The notes under the pieces are model-generated. The model was not told the DNA's origin. It did not search any database and saw only the letters and a list, made by a program, of their open reading frames with translations. 64,000 nt of DNA from Aureococcus anophagefferens (lineage: Eukaryota; Sar; Pelagophyceae; Pelagomonadales; Pelagomonadaceae): positions 1,669,703 to 1,733,702 of the forward strand of contig NW_008705561.1 in assembly GCF_000186865.1 (NCBI RefSeq), in the 5' to 3' direction. A program made the translations under genes and the position numbers. Numbering within the stretch: position 1 is the stretch's first letter; the number at the start of each line of letters is the position of its first letter. Positions 1-9,204 of this stretch are shown piece after piece.

Positions 1-1
1 C

Positions 2-3000
2 GGCAGCCTCACGGGCGCGGGCGCCGGCGTCGTCGTCCGCCACGACGGGCCCATCTTCGTCGAGTGGCTCACGGCGTCCTTCGAGGCGCTCGCGGGGACG
101 GGCGACCCGGCCTACGTCGCCTCGATCCGCGAGCTCCGCGCGCCGCTCGGCGCCTACGCGGGCGCGCTCGACGCCGACGGCTGGGCCGCGACCTACGACT
201 CCGACGCGGCCGCGTGCGGCGACTGCTCGGGCCGCGGCGCCTGCGACGCCGCCACGGGCCTCTGCCGCTGCGACGCGGGATTCGGCGGCGGCGACTGCGC
301 GCGCGAGGCCTGCTTCGGCACGACGCGCGCGCCGGAGGGCGCGACGGCCGGGTCCTTCGCGTCGCAGCCCGGCGCGCCGCTCGCCGGCACCTACGACAAC
401 GACCTCGCGTGCGCCTTCGCCGTGGCCGCGGCGCCGGGCCGCGTCGTCGTCTTCGAGATAACCTACGACCTCCAGGAGACGTTCGACTTCCTGAGCGTCG
501 TCGCCGCGGGGTCCGCGCCGACGCGCCTCACGGGCGCGGGCGCCGCGACGCTCGCCGCGGCCGCGGGCGACGACGGCGAGGTGCGCCTCGAGCTGCTCAC
601 GGACGCCATCGGCCGGGCCGGCGGCTTCGCCGCGGACTTTTACGTCGTCGACGCCTTCTGCGACCACGACGCCACCTGCGGCGGCCGCGGCGCCTGCGGC
701 GACGACGGCGCGTGCGCGTGCGACGTCGGCTGGACGTCCCTGAGCTGCGGGTCGCCGCGCTGCGCCTTCGACGGCGACGTCGCGGGCGACGTCATCGACT
801 TCGCGTCGCAGCCCGAGGGCCGCGCCGTGCCCGCGTTCGCCGCCTGCGCGAGCTCGCTGACCGTGGCGTCGGCCGGCGCCGTGCGCTTCGACGTCGAGAC
901 CTTCGACCTCGAGCCGGACTCAGGCGACGCGATGACGATCTCGAGCAACGGCGCGTCGCTCTTCACGCTGCGGACCGCGACGTGCGAGTTCGACGAGAAC
1001 TGCGGCGAGGAGTGGATGACGGGCGTCTGCGCGGACGGCCTCTGCGGCGTCCGCGAGCTCCTCGAGGTCGACGTCGCGGCCGGCGACGTGCTCACGCTGT
1101 CCTTCGCAGGGCAGGACAAGAGAGCGAAATTCCCAACTTCAAAGGCTCATATCTCGGCCGTTTTCCACTCGTTTTGGCTGATTTTTGGACGAGAGATCAT
1201 CTCTCGGAACGGTCTCGAAGCGTGGATGCTTTTTCCGGAACGCGCGCGCGCGGAACACTCACGTTGAAGCGACGTTGAATCTCTCTTGTCCTGCCCAGGT
1301 CCTTCGCGACGGACCGGTCGGACGACGGCCACGTCTACGGCGGCGCGCGCGTCTACGGGGAGAAGGTCGTCGCCTGCGCCGAGGCCGGGGGCCGCTGCCC
1401 GGACAACGGCGGCGTCTGCGTCGGCGGGCACACGACGATGTGCTACGACAACGCGACGTCTTTTTCCAGCGTGTCGAACGTCGAACTGCGAGAGACTTTC
1501 GACCGGGATACACGCCACCGGCGCGCTCGGTAGGTTCCACCCCAACGACTGCTCCTGCGAGACGTCGTGCGACCGCGGGTGCGTCGCCCGAGTCCCCCAA
1601 ATTGAGCGTCGAGCGCGAGCGCGTCGCGTAGGTTCTTCCTCGACTACGGGACGATGTCGTGCCACGCGTGCCCGCCGGGCACGTCGCAGAACAACTCGCG
1701 GACGACCGACGGCCACAACTCGTGCATCAAGTAAAAGCGCCGGCGTCGTGCTTGCTCCTGTTCTTCAAAAGACCACCGTCCGCTCCTTAGGTGCCCCGAC
1801 GGCACCTACGCCCCCGACGCCGGGTCGCCGACGTGCACGTCCTGCCCCGCGAACGCGATGACGTCCGGCGTCGTCGGCTCGACGGACGTTTTGGCCTGCA
1901 ACTGCATGCCCGGCCACTACTCGCGGACCTGGCCCGTCGGCGACTGCAAGTCGTGCGACGGCGAGTACGCGACGTGCGACGGGGGCCTCGCGCAGCCCTT
2001 CCCCGACCGCTACTACTGGACGAACCCCGTCGCGGACCACGAGGCGGAGGTGCTGCGGTGCCGCTTCACGTTCGTCTGCCTCGGCGGCTCGCGGCCCGCG
2101 GCGTGCGCCGGCGCCTACGCGGAGTCGCACAACGGCACGTGCCGCGGGCCCTGGGGCGAGCCCCTCGCGCTCGAGGCGCCGGAGAAGTGGTGCGACTACG
2201 GCAAGGACGCGTTCCAGCCCATGTGCGAGGATTTGGAGACGTCCGCGGACGGCGTGTCCTACTGGAGCTTCTCGACGCAGACGTACCGCTGCCCCGCGGA
2301 GGGGTACCGCACGGCGAAGACCGCGCTCGCCTGGTTCCTCCTCTTCCTGCTCTTCATCTTCATCAACGACGTCGTGCGGCCGCGCTTCTCCGTGCTCGAC
2401 GTGGTGCTGGACTCGTTCCAGGACCTGGGGGTCATCTCCGGCTTCTGGCTCTACTGGCCGCCGCAGCTCGACGCGCTCTTCGCCATCTACAACATCGCGC
2501 TCTTCGACGTCGACATGTACCTGCCGTCCTGCTCCTTCCCCGTCTGGGGCTTCACGCACACGTTCTACCTCATGATCGCCATGCCCCTCTTCTACGGCGT
2601 CTACGGCGTCTGCTACACGCTCGCGCTCACGGACCGCGGCGCCGAGGACTGGCTCGAGACCGTCGGCTCGACCATCTCCTTCCTCTTCGGCTCGACGCCG
2701 AGCCTGCTGAGCTACACGCTCGGCACCTTCGCCTGCCGCGACATCGTCGGCTACGGCTCCATGCTCGTCGACGCGCCCGAGGAGTCGTGCTCGACGACCC
2801 AGGTCGCGAACATGCGCCTCGTCGCCGTCGTCTACCTCGCCGTGCTCGTCGTCGGCGTGCCCGCGCTCGTGCTCGGCCGCATGTGGTACCTCCGCAAGCG
2901 CAACCGCCTCTGCGAGCCCGAGGCGCGTCGCGCCTCCGCCCCTCCCCGCGCGCCGCCGTCCCAAAAAAACCACGCAGGCCCTCGCGTACCTGGGCTTCCT

Positions 3001-4975
3001 CTACGCGGACCTGCGACCCGAGGCGCTCTACTGGGCCTTTGTGCGCATGCATCGCGCCGGCGCCGATCGCGGGAGCGAACGTCACCGCGGAACCGTCGTA
3101 GGCTCAAGCAGGCCGCGCTCGTCATCGTCTCCGTCGTGCTCTGGGAGTGGCCCTACACGCAGGCCATCACGGGCATCTTCGTGCTCCTCTCCGTCTGCGG
3201 CAGCGTCCCGTGGCCGCGACGACTTTCGAGAGATGAAGAGATTGACGAGACACCCGTCGAGACACCCGTCGAGACACCCGTCGAGACACCCGTCGAGACA
3301 CCCGTCGAGACACCAGTCGAGACACCTGTCAACATCGTTACCGTCGTGCTTGGTAGGTCTGCGTCGTCCAGAGCAAGCTGAACCCGTTTCTCGAGCCCGT
3401 GCTGAACCTCTTCGAGCTCCTGGGCCTCTGCATGTCCATCCTCGTGCTCGCGCTGGGCATGCTCACAACGTCCCAGGGCCTCATCGCCGAGGCGTCGGAG
3501 ACGCGCTGGTGGGTCTTCCTCTTCTACGTGAGCCAGGCGGGCTACGTCGGCCTCGCGGTGCGCTTCGCGACGGCCGAGGTCAACGACGTCGCGTCGCAGA
3601 ACTACGCCTCCCGGTCCATCACGACGGCGCTGAGGAAGCTCGCGAGCCCGACGCCGCGGCCGTCGCTGCTCCGCAAGATGTCGAGCCGCCTGCTCGCGCC
3701 GTCGTCGCCGTCGACGCCGCCGAAGCTCCGCATCGAGGGGCTCGGCGTCGAGGAGACGAAGGTCGCCGACCCGACGGGGTCGTCGCCGTCGTGGCGGGCG
3801 CTCGGGGGCGTCGCGGCGCGCGTCAAGCGCGACGCGTCGCGCACGGTCGCCGCCGCGGGCGCCGCGGGCGCGCGCACGGTCGCCGCCGCGGGCGCCGCGG
3901 GCGCGCGCACGGTCGTCGCCGCGGGCGCCGCGGGCGTCGCCGCGGGCACGCTGGCGGCGAGCGGCGCCAAGTCCGCCGTGGAGGCCGTCGGCATCGACGT
4001 CGACCGCGTCATCGGGGGCGTCTCGGACGTCACGGGCACGCTGGCGGCGAGCGGCGCCAACCAGGACCTCGAGCTCGTGCGCACGTTCAAGGGCCCCATG
4101 CTGCGGTCGTTCTGCATGTCGCCCTACTTCCGCGACGGCGGCGCGGCGGTGCTCGACGAGTGGGTCGCCCTCGAGGCCATCATGAAGCCCTACGTCGCGG
4201 ACACGTCCATCACGAACAACTACTCGAACAGCCACGAGGCGCGCTTCTACCGCAACATCCTCGACGCGGTGCCCGTCCTGCTCGAGGTCATGGTCGACGC
4301 GGGCGAGGACGCGCGGCGGACCATCGCGGCGGCGATCCACCTCCTCTCCGAGGAGACGCGCCGCCGCGACCAGTGGGGCGCGTCGCCGGTCATCGCGGAC
4401 AACATCGAGGGCATCGACCGGTCTTCCGTGCTCTACTTCCTCGTCAAGGGCGACCGCCAGGGCGCCGAGCGGCGTCCTTGTGGCCGTGGGAAAACAATCG
4501 TCACCGTCGTGCTCGGTAGGCGCCGAGCGCCTCCAGGCCATGATCAAGCACCTCGTCGACGCGCACCCGTACGTCGTTCTTTTAGTTTTGGCGCTCGCGA
4601 GACCGTCGCTTTCGTAGGCCGAGCCGCCGCGCGTACAGCGCGTACCTCAAGCACCGCTCCGCGTCGAACATCCAGCGCGCGCTGCGCAAGGCCAAGTTCC
4701 GCGCCGTCATCAAGGCGGCCCTCGCGACCGTGCGCAAGCCGGGCCCGCCGAGCTCCGTGTCGCTCGAGGTGAAGAACGACGACGCGACGCCGGGCGCCTA
4801 CTCCTTCACGAAGCGCCTCTTCGAGACGGAGCCCGTCGCCGGCGGCGCGCCGGAGCCCATCTGCTCCGACGGCGGCGGCGGGCTCTTCTCCTGCGACGGC
4901 AGCGACGCCGCCTGCGACCGCGACGACGGCTCGATCCCCGTGCTGAACCTGGCGGACGTGCAGCACGCGCAGTAG
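2..4975 (+). CDS. EGF/Cys-rich multipass membrane protein, 3' part (5' end outside window)
   Basis: Partial gene entering from the left edge in frame at base 2. Exons: 2-1098, 1299-1457, 1534-1578, 1632-1730, 1791-2922, 2978-3048, 3102-3192, 3357-4461, 4520-4568, 4618-4975; they sum to 1402 codons with every junction in phase. The extracellular half has EGF-like modules (CSGRGACDAATGLCRC, CGGRGACGDDGACACD) alternating with beta-rich 'FASQPxG' modules, then an ephrin-receptor/TNFR-like Cys repeat (CHACPPGTSQ, CPDGTYAPDAGSPTC). Several hydrophobic segments follow (e.g. TALAWFLLFLLFIFIND, QAALVIVSVVLWEW), then a cytoplasmic tail with an Ala-rich 33-bp repeat near 3834-3930. The architecture resembles large stramenopile surface proteins of unknown role; adhesion or sensing is a guess. 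Three introns (2923, 3049, 4462) need GC donors. Exon calls are strong, function is not. Confidence 0.8.
1099..1298 (+). mobile_element. Introner element family 1, copy A (acts as intron)
   Basis: A 200-bp intron in the EGF-protein gene. The element ends are a perfect 15-bp terminal inverted repeat (GGCAGGACAAGAGAG and its complement). It is flanked by a direct repeat gtccttcgc on both sides, as from a target-site duplication. The GT donor lies in the left copy of the duplication and the AG acceptor is the element's own end (CTGCCCAG). Removal restores the codons for TLSFATDRSDD without change. Sequence is closely related to the copies at 13.8, 14.7 and 52.7 kb. Confidence 0.9.
3193..3356 (+). 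mobile_element. Short introner-like intron, family 2, with 12-bp minisatellite
   Basis: A 164-bp intron flanked by the direct repeat gtctgcg; removal restores FVLLS-VCVVQSK. It shares its 5' part (gcgtcccgtggccg) and 3' part (accgtcgtgcttggtag) with the 58-bp intron at 4462-4519. Its middle is expanded by about seven copies of a 12-bp unit (gagacacccgtc, about 3247-3332). The unit is open in frame (ETPV repeats) but lies inside the intron. Confidence 0.6.
4462..4519 (+). mobile_element. Short introner-like intron, family 2, with 10-bp target repeat
   Basis: A 58-bp intron bounded by an exact 10-bp direct repeat gcgccgagcg. The left copy supplies a GC donor and the right copy begins the next exon. 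Removal gives DRQ-GAERLQAM. The body shares gcgtcc-tgtggccg and accgtcgtgctcggtag with the intron at 3193-3356, so the two look like copies of one short element in the same gene. Confidence 0.6.
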
Positions 4976-5185
4976 TATGCGCCCTAAGTTCGAAGTCCCT
5001 GGTTCCAGCGTAGCGGGGCGTCGCCTTCCCGCGTCGTCCCGAGCTCCTCGAAGATCGCCGGCGCTCCACCAGCGCCGTCGTTTTTTTTCTAATTTTACTA
5101 GGAGCGAGGGCGGGAGGGTCGGAAGGCGGCTCGCGGGACAACACACAGGGGCACAGTCGGGGCTCGCGCGCGGCGGCGGCGGCGC

Positions 5186-5772
5186 TCATCCGCACTTGTA
5201 GAGGCATATCGCGGTCTTCCCCTGGTAGAAGAAGATGAAGTTTTTGCTCTCGTGCGTCACGTAGGCGCGGAAGTCGCTGCCGACGATGCAATGCCAGGTC
5301 GGCCCGTACTTCTGGTCGAAGTGGGCCTTGATGTGCTTGCTCACCTCCATCTCCGTCACGTACTGCTCGATCGCGTACGCGGCGAGGTTGTAGACCTCCT
5401 GCTTCATCTCGCCGTGCTCGTCCACTGCGGAGGGGGGGGGCAAGGCTCGCCGTCGGGCCACGACGCGACGGGGAAGGCGAGGGCGCCGCGGCGGGTCGGA
5501 CGGGGTAGCTCGGCACGCTCTCTCGGGCCGCGGCTCGTCCGGGGGAGNNNNNNNNNNNNNNNNNNNNNNNNNNNNNNNNNNNNNNNNNNNNNNNNNNCTC
5601 CCCCGGACGAGACGCCTCGGCTCTCCTCTCGCGGGCGCCGCTTCGCCGTGACGGGGTTGCTCGGGCAGCCCATGCTCTCGCAGAAAACGACGGCGCGAGG
5701 CGTTTTGGGGTTGTGGCGCCGCGCCGCGCTGTCCGTGATGGTCTTCAGCTCTCTGCCGACGCCCTTCTCCAT
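5186..5772 (-). CDS. Dynein light chain, LC8 family
   Basis: Minus strand, exons 5772-5670 and 5424-5186 (113 aa). Exon 2 is a clear LC8/DYNLL core: HIKAHFDQKYGPTWHCIVG, then YVTHESKNFIFFYQGKTAICLYKCG. LC8 is a small dimeric hub in dynein and other complexes, here probably ciliary or cytoplasmic. The exon 1 call (PRAVVFCESM preceding VDEHGEM) is inferred: it keeps phase and fits the family's first beta-strand, but needs a GC donor at 5669-5668 and an N-terminal extension of about 20 residues beyond ordinary LC8. The 245-bp intron contains the 50-N gap, so an exon could be hidden there. Confidence 0.75.
5548..5597. other. Assembly gap (50 N) flanked by an inverted repeat
   Basis: Exactly 50 N. 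The left flank ends cgtccgggggag and the right flank begins ctcccccggacg, exact reverse complements. A GC-rich hairpin probably stopped sequencing, or one flank is a mis-joined reverse copy. It lies inside the inferred intron of the dynein light chain gene. Confidence 0.95.
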
Positions 5773-5986
5773 CTTTTTGGTGCTTGTTTGTACGCTGCTG
5801 TGTGTGTGTGCGACGGCGGCGGCGGCGCGGCTCAACGCTTGGCCAGTTTTGAGCTGGCTGCGAGGGGTAAGGTATCAGGAATCAGCCGACAGTGCTGCTG
5901 TGCCGGCGGAGCTCGGGAGAGCATGGCGCGACCTTTCGAGTGAATCCAACGCCTTGGCTGCTGCTGTGTGCGCGCGCCTTCGCTCG

Positions 5987-6919
5987 ATGGAGCTGACTGA
6001 CGAGGCCGCCGCGACGCGCCTGTCCGATTACCAGCGCTTCGCACTCGAACAGGAGCGCCAGGAGGAGCGGGACCAGTCGCGGCGCAAAATCAGCATTCGC
6101 TCGATAGAGCTATCCCACGAAATCACAGCGCTCAAGGAGGCGCGGCGCGCGGAGGCGGGGCGCGTGGTCGGCGCGGAAGTTTTGATCCACATCTTTCCCC
6201 GGGGGCCGTCGGTGCTGTGCGCGGATATTGCGGCTTGCATGTCCATCTGCTCTACGGCCTGGCGCGACGCGATGAAAGAGCCTTTGATTCGTGCGCAGCT
6301 CGAGGACTCGCGCCAGCACGTGCGGCTGGCCGCGCTCGAGAAGCTGCGGGTGCTCGAGCCGCGCGAACTCGCCAAGTACGCCGGCGCGGTCGTCGAGAAG
6401 CTCGCCGACGACAATATGGAGATGCAAAGCGATGTTGCCCATGTGCTCGTGCGGCTTGAGCAGACCGTTCTCGCGGAGCACGCCGATCGCATCGTGGCCA
6501 TGCTCGAAGACGAGAACGTGGATGATTATTTCGTATTTCAGATGATCTTTTTTTTGGAATTGCCCGGTGCTAAAATCGCGGAACACGCGACGGCCATCGC
6601 GGCAAAGCTCGGCGACACCAACGACTTCGCTCGACGGTATGCTCTTGAACTTCTCTTTGAGCTCGACCCCGGGCCGCGCCAGGCGTACATTCCCGCCTTC
6701 ATCGCAGCCCTTACTGACTCGGATTACTCCGTTGCTGACGCAGGAGACAAATGCTTCAAAGCTTGTCTCGAAGGGCTTGAACTGGCGGCGCTCGAGGCAT
6801 ACTATGACCAACTCCTTACCATCAACCAACCTCACGAGAATCACGACGTTCTACAATATTCAATCTATTGGTTGGACTCGAAGATCCGCGATCTGGGCGG
6901 TGAACACCACGACTACTAG
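5987..6919 (+). CDS. HEAT-repeat-like protein
   Basis: 310 aa from the ATG of MELTDEAAATRL. The N-terminal 60 residues are charged and helical (RFALEQERQEERDQSRR), probably coiled coil. From about residue 105 there are repeated paired helices, e.g. LAALEKLRVLEPRELAKYA and VVEKLADDNMEMQSDVAHVL, spaced roughly 38 residues apart in HEAT-repeat manner. No catalytic motif is visible; protein binding is the only reasonable inference. An in-frame ATG at 5738 would add a hydrophobic leader, but that region is antisense to dynein light chain exon 1, so I chose the later start. Codon use is less GC-biased than its neighbours. Confidence 0.65.
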   Translation: MELTDEAAATRLSDYQRFALEQERQEERDQSRRKISIRSIELSHEITALKEARRAEAGRVVGAEVLIHIFPRGPSVLCADIAACMSICSTAWRDAMKEPLIRAQLEDSRQHVRLAALEKLRVLEPRELAKYAGAVVEKLADDNMEMQSDVAHVLVRLEQTVLAEHADRIVAMLEDENVDDYFVFQMIFFLELPGAKIAEHATAIAAKLGDTNDFARRYALELLFELDPGPRQAYIPAFIAALTDSDYSVADAGDKCFKACLEGLELAALEAYYDQLLTINQPHENHDVLQYSIYWLDSKIRDLGGEHHDY

Positions 6920-6963
6920 CGCGTAACGGCGAATGCACCTTAGAATCCCCGCGGGCCGCCGCC

Positions 6964-7914
6964 CTACGCCGCGTCGAGCTGCGCGGCGAGCCCGCGGGCG
7001 ACGTCGACGGCCGCGCCGTCGCCGGCGAGGGCGAAGCAGTAGTGCGCCATGATCAGGTTGAACTCGTCGGGGTCGTCGAAGATCTCGAGCGCGGAGATGC
7101 GCCGGAGCTCCGCGGGCTGGCGGAGCACGAGCGCCTCGTAGACCGCGCGCATGTCGCGGACGTCCGACGCCTCGTAGTCGCCGAAGCGGCCGCGGACGGC
7201 GTCGAGGCTCTCGGCCGCGCCGAGGAGCGGCGCGCCGCGGTCCTTGAAGTTCGAGAGCATGACGCGGCCGAACGCGTCGCCCGTCTTCGGCGCGACGACG
7301 TCGTAGGCGACGAAGAGGCACGCGGCGGCGAAGGTGCGCCGCGACCAGGCGACGAGCGCGTCGCCGCGCTCCGGGTCGAGGTAGGCGAGCACGCACTCGC
7401 AGAGCACGAGCGTCGGCTTCGCGGCGTCGAGCCCCGCGGCGCGGAGGCTCGCGTCGAGCGCGTCGACGTCGCGCAGGTCCGCGGCGACCAGGTGGTAACG
7501 GGAGGACGCCGAGGCGCCCGGGGCGCCGAGGCCGCCGAGGGCGCCGAGGCCGCGCGCGCCGGCGGCGTCGAGCAGCGCCGGGTGCGAGCGGACGATCCGT
7601 CGCTTCGCGGCGCAGACGACGTCGCTGTCGACCTCGAAGTACGTGGGCGGTGTGTCGAGCGTCGCGTGCAGGCGCCAGAACATGGAGTCGAGGCCGCAGC
7701 CGAGCACCACGAGCTGCGCGCTGTCGCCGAACTTCGACAAGAACGTCCGCACGGCGACGTCGACGCCGCGGAAGCGCGCGTAGTAGCCGCGATGCATGAT
7801 GGGATCCGTGCGCGTGTGCGTGTCGTCGCTGAACATGGGCGCGAAGGCGTCCGTGACGTAGCCCTTCTCCGCGCAGGAGCGCTTGGCTCGGGCCGTGGAG
7901 CGGGAGAGCTCCAT
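6964..7914 (-). CDS. Leucine carboxyl methyltransferase family protein (PP2A methyltransferase-like)
   Basis: 316 aa, single exon. The LCM family uses S-adenosylmethionine; its best known member LCMT1 methylates the C-terminal leucine of the PP2A catalytic subunit. Visible landmarks are the N-terminal KRSCAEKGYVTDAF (family Y-x-D-x-F region), the SAM site LVVLGCGLDSMFWRL, the acidic strand YFEVDSDVV, and LVLCECVLAYLDPE before the Rossmann sheet continues. The start is the ATG before ELSRSTARAK; the frame is open upstream but that part is basic low-complexity sequence. Family is secure; the PP2A substrate is inference. Confidence 0.85.
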   Translation of the reverse strand: MELSRSTARAKRSCAEKGYVTDAFAPMFSDDTHTRTDPIMHRGYYARFRGVDVAVRTFLSKFGDSAQLVVLGCGLDSMFWRLHATLDTPPTYFEVDSDVVCAAKRRIVRSHPALLDAAGARGLGALGGLGAPGASASSRYHLVAADLRDVDALDASLRAAGLDAAKPTLVLCECVLAYLDPERGDALVAWSRRTFAAACLFVAYDVVAPKTGDAFGRVMLSNFKDRGAPLLGAAESLDAVRGRFGDYEASDVRDMRAVYEALVLRQPAELRRISALEIFDDPDEFNLIMAHYCFALAGDGAAVDVARGLAAQLDAA

Positions 7915-8492
7915 GGGTTGTTTTGAGTGCTGTCGGGGAATCGATTGATGCGCGCGCCTGCGCCTGCGCGTTCGTCGATGCGGATGTAGGCGTTTCGGAA
8001 GGTCTGGCGTAGCGTGCTGGGCGGCGGCGCGCGCGGGCGTCGAGCGACGCACTGCGGCAAGCGCTTCGGAGAGCTGTGGCGGTCTCGCCGGGGTGCCACA
8101 GACCGGACACAAGATCATGATGCGCATTTCTCGAGGGGTGTGCCCCTTGATTTGTTTAGCATTGAAGCTTCACGTTCGTATTCTGCCCATATTATAAATA
8201 TTTGGGCAGATTCGCGGAGACAAGCACATCGAAAGAGCGAGCCGGTAACCCGGGTAGTTGGTTAAATGGGCAAGTGCGTGCCCATCGACGCCGCTTGGGG
8301 CGATTTTTGTATGGATCGATTCCTTTCGTCGTACTCTCTACAGCCATATTGCCTTCGCATTTTCCACCTTCCTATTTCTCTCTTTTTTTTACACTACACA
8401 CAAAAAACACCACATACCGCACAAAAAAACACTCACACACATCAAAAAACACCTCCACACACCAAACACAACATCCACACCTCCCGAAACCC
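7915..8492. other. Intergenic, AT-richer, with palindrome and AC-rich tract
   Basis: No convincing gene. Positions 8182-8210 form an inverted repeat (TCTGCCCA ... TGGGCAGA) around an ATATTATAAATAT centre. From about 8385 to 8492 the plus strand is almost only A and C, ending just before the tRNA-Ala terminator. Composition differs sharply from neighbouring coding DNA. Confidence 0.7.
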
Positions 8493-8500
8493 AAAAAAAA
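8493..8500 (-). terminator. RNA polymerase III terminator of tRNA-Ala
   Basis: Eight consecutive A on the plus strand, i.e. T8 on the minus strand, seven bases past the tRNA 3' end. This is the usual Pol III stop signal. Confidence 0.8.
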
Positions 8501-8507
8501 TCCGCAA

Positions 8508-8611
8508 TGGAGGTAGAGGGATTTGAACCCGCGGCCCGACGATCGCTGGTAGGCGTCCTACCAACGATTATCGCATGCGAAGCGATCGCTCTGCCCCTGA
8601 GCTATACCCCC
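8508..8611 (-). tRNA. tRNA-Ala(CGC) with ~30-nt insertion
   Basis: Minus strand, 104 nt. Acceptor GGGGGTA pairs with TACCTCC before discriminator A. The D arm is GCTC-AGGGGCA-GAGC. The anticodon arm is ATCGC-TTCGCAT-GCGAT with anticodon CGC, and the T arm is GCGGG-TTCAAAT-CCCTC (one mismatch). The extra ~28-32 nt form a hairpin (GGTAGG-ACG-CCTACC extended by imperfect pairs). They can be read either as an intron after position 37 or as an insert after the anticodon stem, because GCGAT occurs on both sides. Confidence 0.75.
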
Positions 8612-8757
8612 GAGAGAGCGAACCGCCGACCTGAACTCGATTAGGAGTTCAGTTGGTAGTCCGTTGATCGCAATTGTTAGGTTGAGTATGCAGGAATCGG
8701 TATCTGAAGCGGAAGCCGAAGCGACAGAATCGATGGAAGCAATGGAAGCAAGTACAC

Positions 8758-9048
8758 ATGAATGGCATACGCGTAGGACAATGGCGCCGTGCACGTGCGT
8801 TGGCTCGGCCCCAGGCCTCGCGGCACGACCTGCTCGCGCGCGCTGCCGCGTGGCTCGACATGTCGTCGCAGCGCTTCCGCTTCGGCGAACAGATGAATGC
8901 TCTCGACCAGATGCACGCTCTCCGGCTCGTCGCGACTGTCGAGTCCCTCGGCGCGGCGTTCGCGCCGGCGGCCACGCGCAGCGCTGCGACATATGTGTTC
9001 GTGCAGCCTAACGCGTTGTTAAAGATGGGTCGAGCTCCATTCGATTGA
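8758..9048 (+). CDS. Hypothetical small protein (uncertain)
   Basis: 96-codon frame with fairly GC-biased third positions over HDLLARAAAWLDMSSQ and MHALRLVATVESLGAAF. No family recognised, and its end overlaps a minus-strand open frame in the repeat region. It may be a real short gene or chance in a GC-rich context. Confidence 0.2.
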   Translation: MNGIRVGQWRRARALARPQASRHDLLARAAAWLDMSSQRFRFGEQMNALDQMHALRLVATVESLGAAFAPAATRSAATYVFVQPNALLKMGRAPFD

Positions 9049-9204
9049 CGCCGCGCGGTGCGAAGCTCTGTCCGCACGCGATCCGCTCGGCGCCGCGCGC
9101 CGCGCGGAAGGGCCTGCACTTCGTCGCTGTGCCGTTGCCCACGGCGCTGTCCACGGCGCAGACGGCTGCAACCGCGAAGCGCTCGGCGCCGTCCTCATGC
9201 AGCA
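9008..9204 (-). pseudogene. Possible gene fragment adjoining the 162-bp repeats
   Basis: Minus-strand frame with good codon bias (FESCIAFGAPSVLHEDGAER ... RMELDPSLTTR) ending at 9008. It reads out of the tandem repeats to the right, whose units encode GATQTELW-LHELFVESIES but carry a stop or frame change in later copies. This looks like the 3' end of a gene whose upstream part was tandemly duplicated and decayed. No family recognised. Confidence 0.3.

Noticed and set aside
3238..3335. ETPV repeat as a coding domain of the membrane protein
   Set aside because: It lies between a target-duplication GT donor and a GGTAG acceptor, and only its removal keeps FVLLS-VCVVQ in phase with the helices after it.
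5738..6919. HEAT-like protein starting at 5738 with a signal peptide
   Set aside because: The leader is antisense to the dynein light chain exon 1; start at 5987 preferred, though not proven.
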